A stretch of 64,000 nucleotides of DNA from Puccinia triticina (taxonomy: Eukaryota > Basidiomycota > Pucciniomycetes > Pucciniales > Pucciniaceae). Shown here in pieces: positions 10,171 through 22,398 of this stretch. The stretch is taken from positions 1,674,001 to 1,738,000 of the forward strand of contig NC_070558.1 of assembly GCF_026914185.1 (NCBI RefSeq), in the 5' to 3' direction. Positions within the stretch are counted from its first letter, which is position 1. Each line of letters starts with the position of its first letter. Position numbers and translations under genes: made by a program. A model generated the notes under the pieces. It made no database searches. It was not told the DNA's origin and saw only the letters and a program-made list of their open reading frames with translations.

Positions 10171-10809
10171 TTGTCGATACGCATGACCTCGATGAGCCGA
10201 GTATAATTCCGTATGTAGCGTGATCAATTGTTGTCACATGTGCGAATACGTCCATTGAATCCATTGAATTCCATCTAAATATTCACGTAAATGCTTACGA
10301 TACACCCCATCGATGAAAGGGATGAGAAAGGATTTGCATACGTGGACGTGTGTGTGTGTGGATGAAAGAGAGGTAGGACATGGGAGTGAAAGAGAAGGAG
10401 GGGCGGCACATAAGAAGTGACGAAGAGGGGCAGAATGTGAGGAAGGGTTTTACAACTGAATCGAGTAGAATTATAGGACGGATACATGGAAACAAATGCG
10501 TGATACAACATCAGAGTAAAAACAAGTCGAGCTTTCTCTTGGTCATGAGTGACGTAGAAGGGACAGTGCGGAAGCCGATGACGAGAGCCTGGCATTGCGA
10601 GATCAGTTTTTAGCGAGTTTAGTGTAATGGAACTCAGAAGTTATAATCAGGTTCTGTCCAAGATAGACAGCTCATACAACTATCAGAATGAAATACTGTT
10701 CATGTGATACCTTTTTTTGTGTTTTCTGTTGTTTTTTTGTTGATAGAGAAAGAAAAGAAAAAGAATTGAACATGTGGGAAGAATTCTTGACTTGCTCGTT
10801 GGAATTTGT

Positions 10810-12958
10810 CTAAAAATCAAAGCCGTGTTCGCGGAATACTTCGGGATCAGTTCCCGGGACGGCCAAGTCAGCCAAATCGGAGCGATCCTGGAGAAACAAA
10901 AGACCAGAATAGTGGCATGAGTCAAAAGGATTCATCGATTTGTTCAAGAGAAACCCAGTATGGAGGCGGGACTCACGAGACACAAGAGGGCGCGACGGAG
11001 GGTGAACCAAAGGTTCTCGCTGCCGTCTCCGGAGGCGAGAAGGGGGCGATCGCCGACAGAGGCGGCCTTAGAATGGAAGGAGAGAGCGGCAAGGAAATGT
11101 TCGACGGCCTGAGAATAACAATGGATATTCAAGCAGGAGACGCCGAGGTTGTAGATCGCCCGAGTGAAGGTAGGCCGGAGCTCGAGCGCTTTTTGGTAGG
11201 CCCCGATGGCTTCCTCGGACTTTCCGCCGTTGGCCAGCGTGGCCCCAAGTCTGTTCCAGAGTAAGAAGTCGTCAGGATTGACCCCCAAAGCCGCCTCGAA
11301 ACAGTCCCGCGCTCGCTCGTACTCCGAGTTGCTGTAGAACAGCACTCCGAGCCCGACCTGGACGTCAACATCAACCGTTTGGCTCCGGACCATCTCCTTG
11401 CCAGCCCCGTCCCTGACCTCCGGACCAGCCCTGGCGGCCTGAATGAATTTCTCGACAACTGCTGCGTGTCGGTTCCAAGGGTTGTTGGCATCCTCGGCCC
11501 TTTTGCCGGCAGAGACGTTGGCGGCAATGGCTGGATAGGTGTCCATCAACCAGCGTTCCAGGATTGCCAGGGCCCGCATCTCCTGGCCTTCGTTGACCCA
11601 GCAGATCGCCAGAGACATCCATGCCGACTGGCCGTTGCCATCACGGCAGGCCACGGCCCGCTGAAAGGCCTTGATCGCCAACTGTTCCTTCTCGTCTGCC
11701 GCCTGGGTCTCGCCCAGCATTCGCCAGGCGTCCGCGCGGCCCTCATCGGCCTGGCAGGCAGCCTCGAACGCCAAAGCAGCCTCGCTCAGAGTCGCACCGG
11801 ATTGAAGTAGACGCTGGCCGTCCTCGAATGGATCGGGCGAGTCAAGGTACGGGTTGTTAGACTGGAAGGGATACGGCTCAGGATGGTCAAGGAAGTCGCC
11901 GACGTTTTCGGGGGTGATGGCCATTTCCGGAGATGTCGATAGATTCGGACCGAGGAAGTCCTCGTCGATCTCTTCCCAGTTTGGAACAGAGAGACTGCCT
12001 GAGTCAATACAAGCCAAGCTGCTGTTGAATGGGTCGAAACCCAAGCCCCTCCAGGTGGCTTCTAGTGACTTGAGGAATTCTTGGTCGGCCTCGTCCGAAC
12101 TCGTCTCTTCGAGGCTCAAAGTGGAAGACGGTGATTGATGATCAACCGAGGTGAAACTGGAATCCTGTTGGTCTTGGCTTTCGCCATTCGGTTGGGCCTC
12201 GAGTTGGTTGCCGATCTTGGCGAATTCGGCCTCCCAGTTCTCTTCAGTGAGCTCAACTATTTGCGCTTTGGATTGCTGGTTGTCACCAGCCATTGGATGA
12301 TGAATGCTCGGCTGGGGGAGAAATGAACGGTCTTGGTGAAGCATGCTTTGATGAGGAAAGCCGAGCAGACCAGCAGAGTGGAACGAGGGGGCACGAAAGC
12401 CGTGAGTCGACGTGTTGTGGATGGAATGGTTGGAGCTCTGTGGGGCATGGTCCTGAGCATCCGCAAACTGGTTGGACCAGTGCATCGAAGGGGGGGCATG
12501 GTTGGGTTGCTGATGGGCCACTGAACGAAAGGAATGTTCCATCCGAGCTACTTCGTCCGCGGAGACTGGGGCGCCCATCGATGATCCCGCGAACTGTTTC
12601 TGCCATGCTAGAACAGGCAGATAGAGGGTCAGAGATGAAAATATCTGAGAGAAGCTGATCATTAACTTGGCTTACCCTGCTCGATCTGCGGCGGACGATG
12701 GGGGTGGTGGCTCCGACTGATCGACTCTATTTCGTTGTGCAGGTCGTTCATAAGAAACGGTGTGGGTTGCTGGCGGCTGTTTGAGAGGTTGGAGGAAGAG
12801 GCCTGCGGGTGCTGGGTGTGATTGGCATGTTGAGGTTGGCTGTCGAACCTCGACGAGAGTGGGTTTCGCTCAGCATGTTTGAGCAAGTTTTGGAGTGGGT
12901 TGGATGGCCCACAGTCGGGTGCGTTGATGAGTGCTTGGAATGCCATCTGCTCAGCCAC
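10810..12958 (-). CDS. PEX5: Peroxisomal targeting signal 1 receptor PEX5
   Basis: Exons 12958-12676, 12607-10977 and 10887-10810 join to 663 residues. PEX5 binds the C-terminal SKL-type signal of matrix proteins in the cytosol and ferries them to the PEX13/PEX14 docking complex. The N-terminus holds the conserved cysteine context PDCGPSNPLQNLLKH, the monoubiquitination cysteine in this family. The disordered half has WxxxF/Y-type PEX14-binding motifs (WQKQF, WSNQF, WEAEF). The C-terminal half is a TPR array, with clear repeats around DFLLWNRLGATLANGGKSEEA. The last exon supplies the conserved end (DLADLAVPGTD...FDF). Length fits the family. It is an isolated gene in a normal intron-bearing setting. 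Confidence 0.95.
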
Positions 12959-13079
12959 GAACGCTCTCGATGGTGGGGCACTGGGTGGATGCTGGGACGG
13001 GGGTGGGCTTTTAAGGGGGGCAGTTGGAGGACAAAACTTGGCAAAACTCGGACTAAACCTAACTAAACCCGAATTTCAC

Positions 13080-14560
13080 GATCCTCGATCTGCATCCAAT
13101 CTCCTAATTTCTTTATATAGCCGAGGCGACAGCACCATCTGCAAATGAAAGATAGGCCAGAACACCCGTCATGTAGGGGTCAAGGAGGAAACCCTGACAC
13201 TGCTTAACAGGTAAAACGGGAATAAGGGGTCAAAAAAGATGTCAGTCGAGGAAAACAAAATGAAGGTCTATTAACAACGCCAATGAGGCAGCCCTGGAAG
13301 GGAAACCTCCATCGACCTACAATCTCATATCACACCAAGTCTCCCATTGATTCACACAGCAGAAAGAGTTATTTTAATGGAAGACTTCCCTTTGGTTCTG
13401 TAGCCTCCTACACAGCCAGATCTACAGCCTGTAATACAAATGTTTGCAGGGAAATCTGGTCCCAGAGGCTGCAGATCTGAATCAGCCCCATACAGAGCCA
13501 AAGGGAATTCTTCCAAATGGCCATTCCATTCTTGAACATGGTTCTGTAAGTTAAGCCTAGGGTAAACAATGTAGAGATGATCCATCAGAATTCTTTCCCC
13601 GAAAAGCCCATCCAAGCAATTGAAAATAAACAGAAAAATCAACTCAAACACTATGGGTTTTCATGAACTGCTCATTTTAAAATCATTAGGTAAATTTAGT
13701 TGAAATTGCCCGTTGCTTAGTCCCAGAGATTATTCAGGCTTGGTGGGCAGCTCTTCTTTTGACGCAAGATACCACGCATAACATTTACTGAAAGTGTGCA
13801 TGAGCATGGTGTTAAAATTTAACTACGTCTATTCATAAGCAAGTTTAGGTGAGAATGTGTGAGCAGTTCCAACCCAAAATTTGTTTCTGCTTTTACATTT
13901 ATGGCTTGATGCGACGACTCTGAACTGAATACCGCTATTGCAGGATTTTTCTTTTTCCTCAATTAAAAACACACATCTTTCATTTCCAAAGGTGATAGTT
14001 TCTGAATAATTAAGTACTGCTGATTAGAAAAATCTGCTGAAATCAGGTTTGCAAAGTGTTGACTGCTATGGTTTAGTGAGCAGCTGCCCTTAACTTGAGC
14101 TTAAGTAAAATCCCACTGGAGTTTGGTCTCCCATGATACAAGCTCAACAAACCAGATATATTGAATCTATGTAAGTAATTCTTTCTGCAGAAAAAATATT
14201 GCTAGCCAAGAGCTAAGTTGCCCTTAACCCCAATATCATTTTCAAGACTCTATTCAACATTGTCTCCAATTATCACCTATGCCAAGTGGATCTCACATGA
14301 TCCTTGCTTGGACTAATAACCAGCTGAAAATGGTGCAGGATTTGTACACTTCTTTGCCATTGGGAGGTTCAGTGCTTGAAAGCCATTAAAAGGAAAGCTA
14401 CAAACACATGTACTGCATGTGAACAGAAAATCAAACCAATTCGGCTTTGTAATATGACTGATATGAATCTATAGATATAACGTTAGAGAAGAACAAACAA
14501 GGTACTGAAACAGAAGAAGAGGATTGTCTACAAGAATCGTGCAGAAAGAGTTTGCGTTTA
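13080..14560. other. Intergenic, no recognisable gene
   Basis: Between the PEX5 start and the UreD stop there are only short unrelated frames. The region is AT-richer than the flanking genes. No paired terminal repeats or tandem arrays were seen. Confidence 0.5.
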
Positions 14561-14580
14561 TGTGTATATGCAAGAAACAT

Positions 14581-16022
14581 TTAGAAACAATTTCTGTAGA
14601 ATTCAGGTCCGATGAGTTCCTGCAGATCCGCAAGATTCTTTTCCAACCAGTCGCGGACAAGGATAGAGGAATACGAGCCGATTCTGATGATAGCGGTTCG
14701 GACGGAGGGTCTCGGAAGTAAAGGACGGAGATCGGGTGGAGGAGGATGGATGGTCGGAGTGATTTCGGGGTCAGGATGATGAATAAGTTCGGACAAGCAC
14801 CACAAGAGTTGTGACTGGTCGCTCTGCTGTTCGTCCTTCGTCTTCGCAGAACTCTGTGGCTGTTGTCGGCGAGTCTTGTTGGTGTTCCGATCAAGCTCCT
14901 TGAGCCGATCCAAGGTCTTGATCAGTTTTGAGTTATCACTCGAGCATACCAGATACAGATTTGCGTAAAGGGTGAAATGATCTTGGGTTGGATGATGTTG
15001 ATCTCTTAGGAGGACCAGGTTCTCTCTGACAATCCGGTTTGAGGAGATGTAGACTTCTACAAACGATTGGAACTTCTTAAACGTCCATGATTCATTCTGA
15101 TTCGAGTGGTTTTGATTTTCGGGTAGTCTCGTCGAAAGCGAACGGCCTGAGGTAAACCAATCTAGACAGACCAATGAGCTCGAGTGATCTTGGAGATGGT
15201 ATATTTGTTTTTGCACAAAACTGGAATCTCGAAAGCATCTATGTTTTCAAAGGAGCAAAGCGAACCAACAACTCGTCAATACTAAACTTATCATCCGAGC
15301 CGGACATGATCGAAAGGAAAGAGATCTTCGTGGCTCATCTGACGATTATCTTGAAAACAACTAAGGATTTTTTGTCCTTATTTTCACGGCCCACGAAGTT
15401 GAGTGAAATTTCAAAGAAAGATTATTACGTTACGTAGGATGGCAACATGAGCAGGGTCGCATTCGAGCCTATCTTGGCGGTGATATTTTGTCTAGAGACA
15501 TCAGGCGTCCCTGTGGGCGTGATGGTAGTAGTCTGGGAGCTAGGGTATAACGAGTCTCGGTTTGCAGGCGATGAGAATCGATTCGCCGACCTATCTTTCT
15601 CTTTGAATACTGAATAAAAATGTTATATTTCATCAATGATAGTACCTCAAAGCGCACACAAAGCGAGCTGAGGAAACCCATTCTGGAATTACCATACCTT
15701 TGGTGCTGCCCTGACTGAGACACAAAAGCTGGCACTTGTCGTCCAGATGGATATCGAGAGCCAGCTGGTCGCCGGAGAGCAAGCCGCCGCCGTAATTCAA
15801 GAGATAGACAAGGCCGACCTGAAGCTTATGGAGATCATTACGGTATGGTCGACTGACGATCAACTTGAGTGGATAGCTGAATCTGAGCACCGGGAAGCTG
15901 ATCTGTTGGCCGACCGGTGCGTGGCTCTCCTCGGCCCGGGTCGGTGGGTCGATCGTGGTCATCCTGAGCGCCCCATGCCCGGCTGGAAGTGTGTTCGAAC
16001 CATGGAAGGGGTCCATCCTCAT
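14581..16022 (-). CDS. ureD: Urease accessory protein UreD/UreH
   Basis: Exons 16022-15698, 15609-15429 and 15238-14581 give 387 residues in one frame. UreD forms a complex with UreF and UreG that loads nickel into urease in the cytosol. Family landmarks are all present in order: GHGALRM near the start, FPVLRFSYPLKLI, NYGGGLLSGD (the most conserved UreD motif), LSQGSTKVF across the first splice, LMLPSYVTCFRDSSF across the second, and VCLDWFTSGR. The second intron donor (GTAATAATC) is chosen because only it restores the conserved reading. A longer N-terminus is possible because the frame is open upstream of 16022. Its partners are not in this window. Confidence 0.93.
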
Positions 16023-16039
16023 TCCAGACGCTGAACGGC

Positions 16040-16880
16040 GACTCTTTGAAGACTTGGGGATGGACGAGTTACAACGATCGTCCCGACGTCCGTCGAGGAA
16101 GCCTGCATGAAATTATTGCAAGCCTCTTTATCTTGCCGTGATGAAAGCACCCGTCTGCCCTGTCAAATCCATCGACCAGAGTCCACCAGAATCAGCTCGC
16201 TCAAGGATCACCAGACCGTTAGTTTCACAAAGAAAAATCCCACTGGATGCGCTCCAGATCAGAATTGACGACATGGCGATCAATCACAACTCGAGCATGG
16301 TGTTGCGCTAAGCTTAACTTGACTGTACGTCCCTCGAGGAGACATGACACGGCCCAAGAGCCGCGAGAGATGACGGTAGGCTAGAGCCACTTGTAAGTAT
16401 AAAAAGGAATCCCTGAACTGTTCCAGAGAGCAAATATAACTATTTACATGACCACCCTATTAAACCTCCCGCAAAATAGAAGCTCGCCCATAATGCCAAT
16501 GTACTGGCAATTGTGGTTGGTACTGAATGCACCAGAGTTTTGCGTGCATTCATAGTTACCATGAGGGAATTCTAGCCAGGATTCCTCTAGACATGAGCTC
16601 AAAGTACCAAACTATGTATATATATGTGTGTGTGTATATAGGCTGAATGCGTGCTCTTTGATATTTCGCACGTCGTGAAGCGGCGTGAAATCATCGACTT
16701 CCAACACTCACATCTAGATCTAGTATTAAAAAAAGCATAATTGTCATCCTTCCATAGCCAAGCCAGAGAACGTTAGACTGATCGTTGATTCTAACTCTTC
16801 TTCGGGACAATGAAATTTATTCTTTAGGCTGCACGAGGTGCTGAAAGGCAACATCTGATGGCTTCGTCGTGTGTTACAGA
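16040..16880. other. Intergenic between two minus-strand genes
   Basis: No gene seen. A short tatata/tgtgtg microsatellite lies at about 16616-16640. This stretch should hold the promoter of ureD near its left end and the 3' region of the FKBP gene at its right end. Confidence 0.5.
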
Positions 16881-16886
16881 ACTGGA

Positions 16887-17887
16887 CTATAGGTCTGCAT
16901 GAGGAGCAGCTTTCCTGTTGGTGATATCGAGGAGCTTTACATTGACAATTAACAAAAACCAGTCAGTTACGACGAAGATCGTTTGAGGCATAACCGAGTG
17001 AAACCAAAGCGAGATACTGACCTCAACGTCAAAAATTAGAGTGGCACCTCCAGGGATCACTCCGCCAGCTAAACAGGACAGGTAGGTCAATCAGCATAGT
17101 ACCAGGTGAATAAGTGGATAAAGAATATATTTGTGATTTATCTCGTAACTTACCACCTGATTCTCCATAAGCCATGTTGGGCGGGATGATCAGTTTACGC
17201 TTTTCGCCGATGCACATGCTGAAGGTATCCAAGAAGGATGGTCGATCATTGTCAGTGGATAGAATTTGAACGGCAATCCAATCGTAATACGGACTCTAGT
17301 AGGCCTTGATCCCATCCCTTAAATGCAGGTAAGTGTCAGATCAGCATGTCCTCTTTTCATTATCCGCCTTTATAATAGCTATGTAGACGTGGGACTTACT
17401 GCGATCACCTGCTTCTTGCCAAGGGTAAATTCAAATGGTCTGAATGGAATAAAGTGACCCCAAAACGAAAAAAAAAAACATGCCGAATGTCATCAGAGTC
17501 AAGATGCGTATAAATCAAGGTAATTTGAAGAAATCTAACTGACTGATCTCGATCACGCGACGAGTCAAATTTTTCGCCACTCTCCAATGTTCCTGTATAG
17601 TGCATCCTGTTTTGCAATGAAGAAGGACCCAAAGCTCGTTAGCTAAGGATCAGAAGCCGGTCAAACCAACCAAAAAGATGAAAAGGCACAAAAAGTGAAA
17701 GATTTTTATGTTGCACCAATGATCCGACTCACGATAGGTGGTCCCCGTTTTGTGTTTTAATATCGCATTTGTCCGGTTTGTATTTGACGCCGATTTGGAG
17801 CTGCTTCTTGGGTTCGCTGGCCAGAGCGAAGGATTGGATCAGGGCCAACAAGAGGATCGCTGTGGCGAAGGACGGTTTTAGGAACAT
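16887..17887 (-). CDS. FKBP2: Secretory-pathway FKBP-type prolyl isomerase (FKBP2-like)
   Basis: Seven exons (17887-17733, 17606-17544, 17439-17400, 17317-17295, 17218-17154, 17068-17022, 16934-16887) keep frame throughout and give 146 residues. It begins with a signal peptide (MFLKPSFATAILLLALIQSFALA). The FKBP core is complete: MHYTGTLESGEKFDSS, PFEFTLGKKQVIAGWDQGL, MCIGEKRKLIIPP, and PGGATLIFDVELL. These include the usual Tyr, Asp, Phe, Val-Ile and Trp pocket positions for proline and FK506. The protein ends PHADL, a possible weak form of the HDEL/KDEL retrieval signal. It would catalyse proline isomerisation during protein folding in the ER. Small exons of 23-65 nt are typical of this genome. 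Confidence 0.93.
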
Positions 17888-18162
17888 TTTAGAGTTTATC
17901 TTCAGATTATTCGGATTCTTGAGATTCTTGCGGGATGCGAGTGACGAGGTCGAGGAGTGACGTGTTGATGGAGCATTCGAATTTTACGAAATAGACCGAC
18001 ACCCCGGAGGGAAGTGTAGGTTCGGGGCACCCCCGGATGCGATGCATATTCACTGTCGAGGCACATATTTTCCCCAGAACATTTCGAGCACCATCCGAGG
18101 GAAAGCGAAGGCGTTGGACAGACTAGGCCTCGATACATCTCGATCGCGTTGGCTCATTCGAC

Positions 18163-20728
18163 ATGGAGAGTGCTCAACGTCAGTAATTTTCATCTATCTT
18201 TGGAAGGCATAGAAAATGAATACGCATGTGGCTGGCTTGTTGATTCACCAGAAGCTTTGGATTTGCACACTTGATTATAGTTCGTATGGAGCGGATGCTC
18301 CCTGAGCTCAGAGATTTGGAGCAAAAGAAAACGTTTACCAAAGTGAATTCAAGTATTCGTATCCTAGTCCCCTGAATGAGTTTGTTTAGAGGTTATCCGG
18401 CACTAATGAGCATGTCTTTTTTGGTTTGTTCAGACAGAGATTTCTGCTATCGTCACTCAGCGCAACTACTACGAAGCTTTGATTGCTAGACCGAAACAAC
18501 CGGAGTGCTATTTAAAGTACATCGAGTATGAGAAACGCTTGGAAAAGCTGCGCAGGCTGAGAGTTGGAAAATACGGTGAGTGAAATTATTTCTCATGCTG
18601 CGGCAGGATCATCCATCTTAAGTTTGGCGTGATGGGTGTTGGGAAATTAAAACGATAGTGAATTTTTAGGGCATGCGAAAGGACGAACAACCTTGTCTGA
18701 TTATTCGATTCCACTGCACATCCTCAACTTGTACTCTGCGGCGGCGAAGAGATTTCCGGAATCATTAGAGCTTTGGACATCATATATTGCCTACTCTCTC
18801 ACTCAAGCGTCCAACAAACTAGTCAGTCGGGTGCTCTCTGCTGCCATCGCAGCCCATCCGTCGCACTCGGAATTCTGGGTGATGGCAGCCCGATTCGAAG
18901 CTGATGGTGATGAAACTGGCAAAGGGGGCGGGAATGTAGATGGAGCTCGTAAACTGCTGATGAGAGGGCTCAGGTTCTTCAAAGATGCAAGCTCATTACC
19001 TTTGTGGATTGAATGGATCCGGATCGAACTCAATTTTATTCAAACCATGGAGAAACGTCGCGAGGCTTTTGGACTGCTAGATTCCCACTCAAAGTCAAAC
19101 GATCCTAGCCACTCTTCCCAGCCTGAAGAAACTGGACATGTTCATGAAGCCCTTCAAACAACAGTGGACCTTCGCCAACTTCCCGAAGACCCTGATACCC
19201 CTATGACTCCACTTGATCGCGAGGTGGACTCCACAGGACTAAAAGGTCAAGAGGCTCTTATTTCTGGCGCTCTTGTCAAGGTCGTCCTTCAGAATGCATT
19301 CGAAGGTGAGACCCCCTCACCCCCAAAGATATCCCGACACCTCATTATTTTTTAAAAAGATAGGAAGCTCAACCGTCATTATGTCCTGGTCCAGCTATTC
19401 CCGGTCTCGACATCTTCTACGCTACTCTTCCACTGTTGTGCGCATTTGAATCACCTCTAAGACCTGCGCTCATACACTTCCTCTATCGCAAGATTTCAGA
19501 GATGTACCCCGATTCGCCCAAGGCACTCGTAATGTTGACAACGAGACCACTTTTCAAGTATTCCACATCCGGTAAAATACTGGCCGTCTCCGGAGAAGAG
19601 TTGGTAGATCTTCTAGGCGCTACGATTCTTCAACTTCAACAACTATGCAAGGATAAATCAAGTTTGACATCGCTGCCGGAAGAGTTTTTGGTATTCCTGA
19701 TAGAAATGCACACCATTCTGAACGAAGTGGAATTGGTAAGTTGAAAATTTCCCCAATACATTAAGGCTAACTCGCGTGGTTGATTAACCTCGCCGATCTC
19801 TTGTTTGTGTAGCGAGAATATGTGGCAGCCGTCATTCGGAAGACAGTCTCATTAGCCATCAAAAAGAAAACAGACACAGCCAATCTATATCGGCTTGTCC
19901 TTTCGCATTACGAAACCACTGCTGCAATCAGCGATGGCCTACAGCTTGCCAAGACAGCAACTCAGCGATTTCCGGATTGTTTGGATTTATGGGAGAGTCG
20001 CTTGGCTCTACTAGTCAAAACTCAAGAAGATAGCCCAACGACTCTTGAGGTTTTTCAAGAGGCTATCCAGCGTTTCCCAGGCTCAATCCGACTCGCAGAG
20101 CAATACACCCAACTGCTCAAGCAACGGCATGGCAAGAACATCATGAGCGATGAAGAGCTGTGGACTAGTGTTGAGGTTGGTTTTTCTGCGATGCGCGAAA
20201 TTGATTGTATTGGTTCACTAACGACGGTTGGTTGGAATTTTATCACATCATATTTACATTCAGAAACAGCTGGATATCACCCTGAGAACATGTCCCCCGA
20301 AACAGGACGAATCTCGCCAAACAGCTCGACATCCACCATCGAACGTTGCTGAAGTATACCAGCGCACATTGGCCGAGTTCTCAGGCAGGATGACATTAAA
20401 GGAGTTCTCGAAATACTTGTCCAACAAATCGGTCGTTTCGCTGAATTTCCTGAGTTGGCTTCTGGACTCCAAATCAGACCAAGCAGATCTCAGGGCGCTC
20501 GAAGATCTGCACGGCTTGGTGACTAGCCATCCTCATGCGCAGCTCGACCACTGGGCTGACCATCTGAGCTTTCTCTTGACCAGGAAGAAGGACTGTCATG
20601 GGGCGAGCCAGCTTTTGGCTAAGGCTAAGAAAGCCCTCGGACGTCAAGCCTCGGAACAGCTCGAGGAAAAATGGATGCAGTTCAATTCTTCTATCTCTGC
20701 TTCTGATCCTTCCCATGTCCAGCAATAG
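18163..20728 (+). CDS. UTP6: U3 snoRNP component UTP6, HAT-repeat protein
   Basis: Exons 18163-18178, 18281-18342, 18434-18575, 18670-19305, 19395-19735, 19813-20175 and 20264-20728 join to 674 residues in frame. UTP6 is part of the small-subunit processome that cleaves pre-rRNA for 18S in the nucleolus. The N-terminal family signature is clear (RMLPELRDLEQKKTFTKTEI, QRNYYEALIARP, YIEYEKRLEKLRR). It is followed by half-a-TPR repeats with the usual Trp/Tyr spacing (FPESLELWTSYIAY, HSEFWVMAARFE, PLWIEWIRIEL). A low-complexity insertion after residue 190 or so is not typical. It is convergent with the J-protein gene, with 326 bases between the stops. Confidence 0.92.
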
Positions 20729-21054
20729 TATATGATTAACACCCTATCCAGACTTTTCTTCGATCCAAATTTATTTGTCTCTCTGTGTGTACACCTTCTT
20801 TGATTGTCAACGTAATATGGCCTCTCACGTTTCTCACAATTCCAAGAATTCCTAACATTTCAATTGAACAGAAAATATGCAGTTTTAGAAGCCACTACGC
20901 GTGGTGATGCTACTATCAAGGAAGGAGTGCTGCAATTCTACATACTTCCTGGTGAATGGAGGTTGCCCATGATTATTGGTGTAGCTTGAGTGAAAGGCCA
21001 CAGAAGAGCCAATTGCTCGAATATATTACATACTGTCGGTGTTTACAATTAAAA

Positions 21055-21944
21055 TCAAGAACTTGGAGAGAGCCGGGTGACGGTACAATTTGTCCAGCCG
21101 GGATCGGCTTGAGCAAATTCGAAGAATCGGTTACAGAGTGCAATTGTTTTAAAGCAGACCACAGCTGATCCCTTTTTACTTGGAGGGCCGGGGTTGTCAG
21201 CTGAATCGAGTAAGCTTTTTGTAGAGATGACGACTGATTCTATGTCTGAGGGCCTGATCAGATCACAGGAACAGATTCGAGTTGATAGATCTTCGACTGT
21301 GTTTAGCTCCGGGAGCTTCTTTCTGGTCCATTTGAATCGCAATGTACATTCTAGAGTATCGCAAGTTTCGGCTGTGGGAGGCGGACAGGTTGATGGGACT
21401 GGATACGGTTTGACAGGTTGAGTAGAAGAGGTTTGTCCCACAGAAGCGAGTTCGGACATTTTTGCCTGGCGGAGTTTAGCACCAGCGGCTTTAATCTCTT
21501 CAAGCTTTCTGATTTTGGCGGCTTTCTGGATAGATTGGTCCTGTTGTTTCTGGTACGCTTCTTCGCGAGCCTCGAGATCGCGTGCAAGCGCCTTCCGCTT
21601 GTTATCTAAACCGGCGAAACGGGCCGTCCTGGCCGCTTGGGCGGCCCGCTTGGCGTCGAATTCAGCTCGTTTGATCGGATCTAGGAGGATCTCGAATGCT
21701 GTCTTCAGTGCCTGAAATTTCTCCGAAGCCAATGGGTCATCTGGGTTCTGATAGCCAGCCGAAAATCATCGAGGGTCATTATTAACTTGCCCCAATTAAA
21801 AAAAAAAAAAAAAAAGAGAGAAAAGGCTGAGCTGATTATGCTTACTCGGTCTGGATGTACTTTCAGGGAGGCTTTTCGATAGGCAGAGGTAATCTGATTA
21901 GAGTCAGCGGAGGCCGAGACGCCGACGATGGAGTAGTAATCCAT
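21055..21944 (-). CDS. CWF23: Spliceosome-associated J protein (DNAJC17/Cwf23-like)
   Basis: Two exons (21944-21846, 21747-21055) give 263 residues. The J domain starts at residue 1 (MDYYSIVGVSASADSNQITSAYRK) and carries the HPD motif at the exon junction (KVHPDR joined to NPDDPLASEKFQ), so it should stimulate Hsp70 ATPase. A charged coiled-coil follows (about residues 75-125). The C-terminal part has an RRM-like fold (TLECTLRFKWTRKK, GSAVVCFKT). This J-helix-RRM order is that of DNAJC17 and fission yeast Cwf23, which act in pre-mRNA splicing. The intron carries an 18-base adenine run (plus strand, about 21800). A divergent promoter is shared with the gene at 22399. Confidence 0.88.
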
Positions 21945-22398
21945 ATTGGTGCAATGGTGGTTAAGGAGATGTGACCAGTGAAAGCTGGACTCGCGGAAAT
22001 TGAACCCCCCGCGATTAGATGGTGCTCCGGGGATGGGATCGGGTATCTCCTCCGGACCTCGGAAACCGAAGCGGTGCAGCTTTTGGCCGCCGGTGGCTCG
22101 CCCGGCGAGCCAAAAGCCAGCAGTCTCAAGAGATCACTGCCATTGTAGACTCCAAGGGTAATGGTAATTAGATAAAGCACAGTGTGGGGGTAAGGAAGTG
22201 CTTCATGACCTATTTTTCGTTTTACCACCCCATCAAAAGATCTCGCTTCTCGTGGGGAGACTCTTGAATTCTCTTGACTCAGATTCATCATACGAATCAA
22301 ACAGAACTGTCCGCTGAGCGGGCGATTTAAGGCCGAGGCAACCGAAGAGCTCGGGGCATTCATCTCCTGACTCAAGACATCGTCAGTCTTGACCAACG

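Noticed and set aside
9725..10186. Plus-strand frame of 153 codons
   Set aside because: It runs antisense through the tRNA-Glu gene and the upstream region of the neighbouring gene, and its translation is not protein-like.
11379..11810. Plus-strand frame of 143 codons
   Set aside because: It is antisense to the TPR exon of PEX5, whose protein is unambiguous.
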